A DNA stretch of 64,000 nt from Bacteroidales bacterium. Its GTDB lineage: Bacteria > Bacteroidota > Bacteroidia > Bacteroidales > UBA932. Below the pieces are notes generated by a model that was given only the letters and a program-made list of their open reading frames with translations, was not told where the DNA came from and did no database searches. This document shows, one piece after another, positions 62,073 through 64,000 of this stretch. The DNA is taken from the NCBI GenBank assembly GCA_017961175.1, contig JAGCXV010000061.1, positions 1 to 64,000 on the forward strand, given 5' to 3'. The stretch's first letter is position 1, and each line of letters starts with the position of its first letter. Both the position numbers and the translations under genes were made by a program.

Positions 62073-62975
62073 TTATTTCTTAGCCCTTGGATGGGCAGTC
62101 CTATAGATTTCCTTGAGTTTTTCAAAGGAGTTGTGGGTATAGACCTCGGTTGCCGCCAGGGACGAGTGCCCGAGAACTTCCTTTATGCTGTTAAGGTCAG
62201 CCCCTTCGTTGAGAAGGGAGGTGGCAAAGCTGTGGCGCAGGGTATGCGGGGTCTTCTTTCCGGAAAGACCGTTTGCTTTTGACAGTTCGGCTTTGACGGT
62301 GCGGTTGATGAATTCCGGATATGCGGGGCCACCTGCATCGGTGAGGAAAAAGCTATCCGACTCGCTGCCATTTAAAAATGCTTCGCGGAGTAAAAGATAA
62401 TCCCCTATCTTCTCTACCAGGGAATCCACAAGTGGAATCATCCTTTGCTTGTTACCTTTACCTATGATGCTGATAGTGCGTCTTGAAAGGTCTATATCAC
62501 TGAGCCTCAGCGATGCGGCCTCTGCCCTCCTGAGTCCGGTATCATAGAGAAGGGTTACTATCATGCGGTTGCGGACAGAAGGATAGTCATCTGCCACCGG
62601 AGTGTCAAAATACAGTTTCAGGGCTTCCGGAGAAAAGAAAGACGGAAGCCTCTTCTTTTCCTTTGGCCGCACGATTTCCTTGACGGGATTGGAAGCGAGC
62701 TTGTTCTGTTTGACCAGATAGGAGCAGAATGTGCTCAGGGCGCTAAGATGAAGATTCACCGTCCTCGGATCAAGCCCCCTGTCCATCAGGGAAGAAACAT
62801 ATCCCCTTATTACCTGGAACTTGAGGGCAGACAGGATATCCTCATCGCTGAGCTGGCTTTCAGGAACAGCCTGCCTCAAGAAATCTTCCACCGCCTCCCC
62901 GTAAAGCTTTACGGTCCGCGGAGAATACCTTCTCTTGACTTTCAGATAATCTATGAACTCAGCCTGGATGCCCAT
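62073..62975 (-). CDS. Tyrosine recombinase XerC/XerD-like
   Basis: This 300-residue recombinase has an N-terminal SAM-like DNA-binding domain (about 1-90) and a C-terminal catalytic domain. All six catalytic residues can be placed: Arg149 (DTGLRRAE), Lys173 (GKGNKQR), His244 and Arg247 (TPHTLRHS), His270 (LGHSS) and the nucleophile Tyr279 (ATEVYTH). The frame runs to 62993, but a -7 box at 62981-62988 makes the ATG at 62975 the likely start. It probably resolves chromosome dimers with a partner at dif; XerC versus XerD cannot be fixed by eye. Confidence 0.9.
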   Translation of the reverse strand: MGIQAEFIDYLKVKRRYSPRTVKLYGEAVEDFLRQAVPESQLSDEDILSALKFQVIRGYVSSLMDRGLDPRTVNLHLSALSTFCSYLVKQNKLASNPVKEIVRPKEKKRLPSFFSPEALKLYFDTPVADDYPSVRNRMIVTLLYDTGLRRAEAASLRLSDIDLSRRTISIIGKGNKQRMIPLVDSLVEKIGDYLLLREAFLNGSESDSFFLTDAGGPAYPEFINRTVKAELSKANGLSGKKTPHTLRHSFATSLLNEGADLNSIKEVLGHSSLAATEVYTHNSFEKLKEIYRTAHPRAKK

Positions 62976-62980
62976 ATGTG

Positions 62981-62988
62981 CAAATTTA
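62981..62988 (-). promoter_or_regulatory. Putative -7 box for the xerC-like gene
   Basis: The minus strand reads TAAATTTG, ending 5 nt before the ATG at 62975, so the transcript would be nearly leaderless. No -33 element is seen. The rpsU terminator lies just upstream. Confidence 0.45.
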
Positions 62989-63001
62989 AACAAATAGAAT
63001 G

Positions 63002-63033
63002 AAAAAAAGGGCTGGCCTTTCGGTCAACCCTTT
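63002..63033 (-). terminator. Terminator of rpsU
   Basis: AAAGGG and CCCTTT plus an inner TGGCC/GGTCA stem (one C-A mismatch, one G-T pair) form the hairpin, with seven T residues following on the minus strand. It lies 22 bp past the rpsU stop. Confidence 0.88.
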
Positions 63034-63054
63034 AAGCTTGGGGAGCAGTGCTCC

Positions 63055-63246
63055 TTATTCCTCGCTAGTCTGAAGGTGCTTTACATAGATAGCCTTCATC
63101 AGCTGCGCACGTCTCCTTACTGAAGGCTTCTCAAAAGTCTTGCGGTCGCGGAGCTCGCGGATGATGCCTGTCTTCTCGAACTTTCTCTTAAACTTCTTTA
63201 ATGCTCTCTCTATGTTCTCGCCGTCCTTTATTGGAACGATAATCAT
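63055..63246 (-). CDS. rpsU: 30S ribosomal protein bS21
   Basis: This 63-residue basic protein matches bS21: IIVPIKDGENIERALKKFKR, then FEKTGIIRELRDRKTFEKPS and RRRAQLMKAIY. In Bacteroidota bS21 helps fold the 16S 3' end so that the anti-SD is hidden. It has its own promoter (both elements), a very strong SD and a terminator, so it is a one-gene unit. The strong SD is notable, as in other Bacteroidota where rpsU is reported to be self-controlled through its SD; direct proof here would need experiments. Confidence 0.97.
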   Translation of the reverse strand: MIIVPIKDGENIERALKKFKRKFEKTGIIRELRDRKTFEKPSVRRRAQLMKAIYVKHLQTSEE

Positions 63247-63254
63247 GCTTTATA

Positions 63255-63264
63255 CCACCTCCTT
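63255..63264 (-). promoter_or_regulatory. Very strong Shine-Dalgarno sequence of rpsU
   Basis: The minus strand reads AAGGAGGTGG, nine contiguous bases complementary to the anti-SD, 8 nt before the ATG. It is the longest SD match in the window. Confidence 0.92.
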
Positions 63265-63280
63265 TTTCTTTAGCGGGGTG

Positions 63281-63311
63281 CAAAGATAGGAATTTTTCCT
63301 TCAACTCCAAA
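63281..63311 (-). promoter_or_regulatory. Promoter of rpsU
   Basis: On the minus strand TTTG (63308-63311) and TATCTTTG (63281-63288) are separated by 19 bp, a perfect match to the Bacteroidota consensus. The start codon is 34 bp downstream. Confidence 0.83.
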
Positions 63312-63386
63312 TTCCAACTGAAAACAATGCAAAACAATAAAAAGGATTTTGGCCGCAAATTGCTTAAAGAATACAAGAATAAATGT

Positions 63387-63394
63387 TATATTTG
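63387..63394 (+). promoter_or_regulatory. Putative -7 box for mutA
   Basis: TATATTTG is a full -7 match, 67 bp before the mutA ATG, in the 215-bp gap with the divergent rpsU promoter. No -33 at 19-20 bp. Confidence 0.45.
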
Positions 63395-63461
63395 TTGTCT
63401 ATTATAAAGCCATTGGCAAAACATTAAACAATAATACACCTATTCAAACAACAGTAATAAT

Positions 63462-64000
63462 ATGGCAGAGAAATTATTTACTGAGTTTCCTCCCGTTCCC
63501 AAGCAGGTATGGGAAGATGCTATAATCAAGGATTTGAAAGGTGCCGACTATCAGAAGAAGCTGGTATGGAGAACAATGGAAGGTTTCTCCGTACAGCCTT
63601 ATTACCGCGCCGAGGACCTGAAGGGTCTGAAGGAATTGGGCGGAAAGGCCGGAGAGTTTCCTTTTGTAAGAGGCACCAAAGACGACAACAACTGGCTGAT
63701 CCGTCAGGACTATCTTGTCGGCAAGGACTTCAAGGCAGCTAACGCCCTGGCACTTGACGGCATGATGAAGGGAGTCACCGCTCCGGGATTCGACCTCAGC
63801 CAGACCGAGAAAGTCCTCAAGGCAGACATGAAGGCTCTCCTGAAGGACATCGAGCTTAAGGCCGTAGAAGTTAACTTCAAGGGTTGCAAGGACTTGTCTA
63901 TCCTGAAGAACTTCATCGCAGTGGCAAAGGAGAAGGGCACTAAAGCTTCCGCAATCAGAGCCTCTTTCGACTATGACCCTCTGAAGGAGCTGAACGCCAC
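63462..64000 (+). CDS. mutA: Methylmalonyl-CoA mutase small subunit (5' part)
   Basis: This frame starts at the ATG at 63462 and is open to the window end (179 full codons). It reads as the N-terminus of the small (beta) subunit of methylmalonyl-CoA mutase: FTEFPPVPKQVWED, DLKGADYQKKLVWRTMEGF and QPYYRAEDLKGL. With the large subunit, presumably just outside, it forms the B12 enzyme that interconverts succinyl-CoA and methylmalonyl-CoA in propionate production. The small subunit lacks the active site. It diverges from rpsU. Confidence 0.93.
   Translation, partial: MAEKLFTEFPPVPKQVWEDAIIKDLKGADYQKKLVWRTMEGFSVQPYYRAEDLKGLKELGGKAGEFPFVRGTKDDNNWLIRQDYLVGKDFKAANALALDGMMKGVTAPGFDLSQTEKVLKADMKALLKDIELKAVEVNFKGCKDLSILKNFIAVAKEKGTKASAIRASFDYDPLKELNA

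Noticed and set aside
1..64000. Insertion sequences or prophage
   Set aside because: No transposase, integrase of mobile type or phage structural gene was seen; the tyrosine recombinase at 62 kb has the size and neighbours of a housekeeping Xer protein.

Overview
The window comes from a Bacteroidota chromosome, most likely an anaerobic member of the order Bacteroidales. The evidence is a SusC/SusD pair, BACON domains, a TlpA-type lipoprotein with a DUF4369-like N-terminus, a K+-dependent membrane pyrophosphatase, 2-oxoacid:ferredoxin oxidoreductase, methylmalonyl-CoA mutase, Bacteroidota-type omega subunit, and promoters of the TTTG-N19/20-TAnnTTTG class. Most start codons lack a Shine-Dalgarno (SD) sequence. 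No transposase, integrative element or CRISPR array is visible, and most of the window is core genome. I cannot name the genus.

Layout. 0-7 kb: the 3' end of rpoC with its terminator, a TlpA-like lipoprotein, then a leftward murI-hppA-manA run. 7-15 kb: a SusC-SusD-lipoprotein operon and, behind a terminator that merges with a new promoter, a BACON/M64 metallopeptidase. 15-19.4 kb: leftward korA-korB-gdhA, which links 2-oxoglutarate and glutamate. 19.5-24.8 kb: leftward nadK and uppS-bamA-skp-skp (envelope assembly). 24.8-30.1 kb: rightward pdxJ, a Skp-like lipoprotein, a GT4 glycosyltransferase, purC and a LysM/periplasmic-binding fusion. 30.1-37.4 kb: a long leftward run of EamA exporter, rubrerythrin, a nucleoside-recognition membrane protein, trxB, bamD, rpoZ, recN and nagB. 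37.5-42 kb: rightward amino-acid racemase, acidic amino-acid symporter, histidine acid phosphatase and an unknown secreted protein with an in-frame stop. 42-45 kb: tRNA-Phe, priA and a lipid kinase. 45.2-52.5 kb: parA-parB-DUF5683-mltD-like, then a membrane polyferredoxin and a Tat-exported Fe-S aldo/keto reductase. 52.5-58.7 kb: an HhH/beta-rich envelope protein, divergent purE and hpt-adk-obg-PAP2-lplA. 58.7-63.3 kb: hpf, xerC-like recombinase and rpsU on one strand, with an accessory patch between hpf and xerC. The window ends in the 5' part of mutA.

The most unusual stretch is 59-62 kb. The usual Bacteroidota neighbours rpsU, xerC and hpf (synteny from memory) are interrupted here by a MORN-repeat secreted protein, a membrane-anchored protein with ten CxxC knuckles, an orphan XRE regulator, a decayed HicB-type HTH fragment overlapping its neighbour, and a 486-bp non-coding segment. 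That segment holds several dyads and a predicted small RNA whose promoter is bracketed by two copies of the same operator-like palindrome. Both hpf and rpsU carry near-perfect anti-SD matches in a genome that otherwise mostly ignores SD sequences, which suggests a translation-level control shared by these two ribosome-associated proteins.
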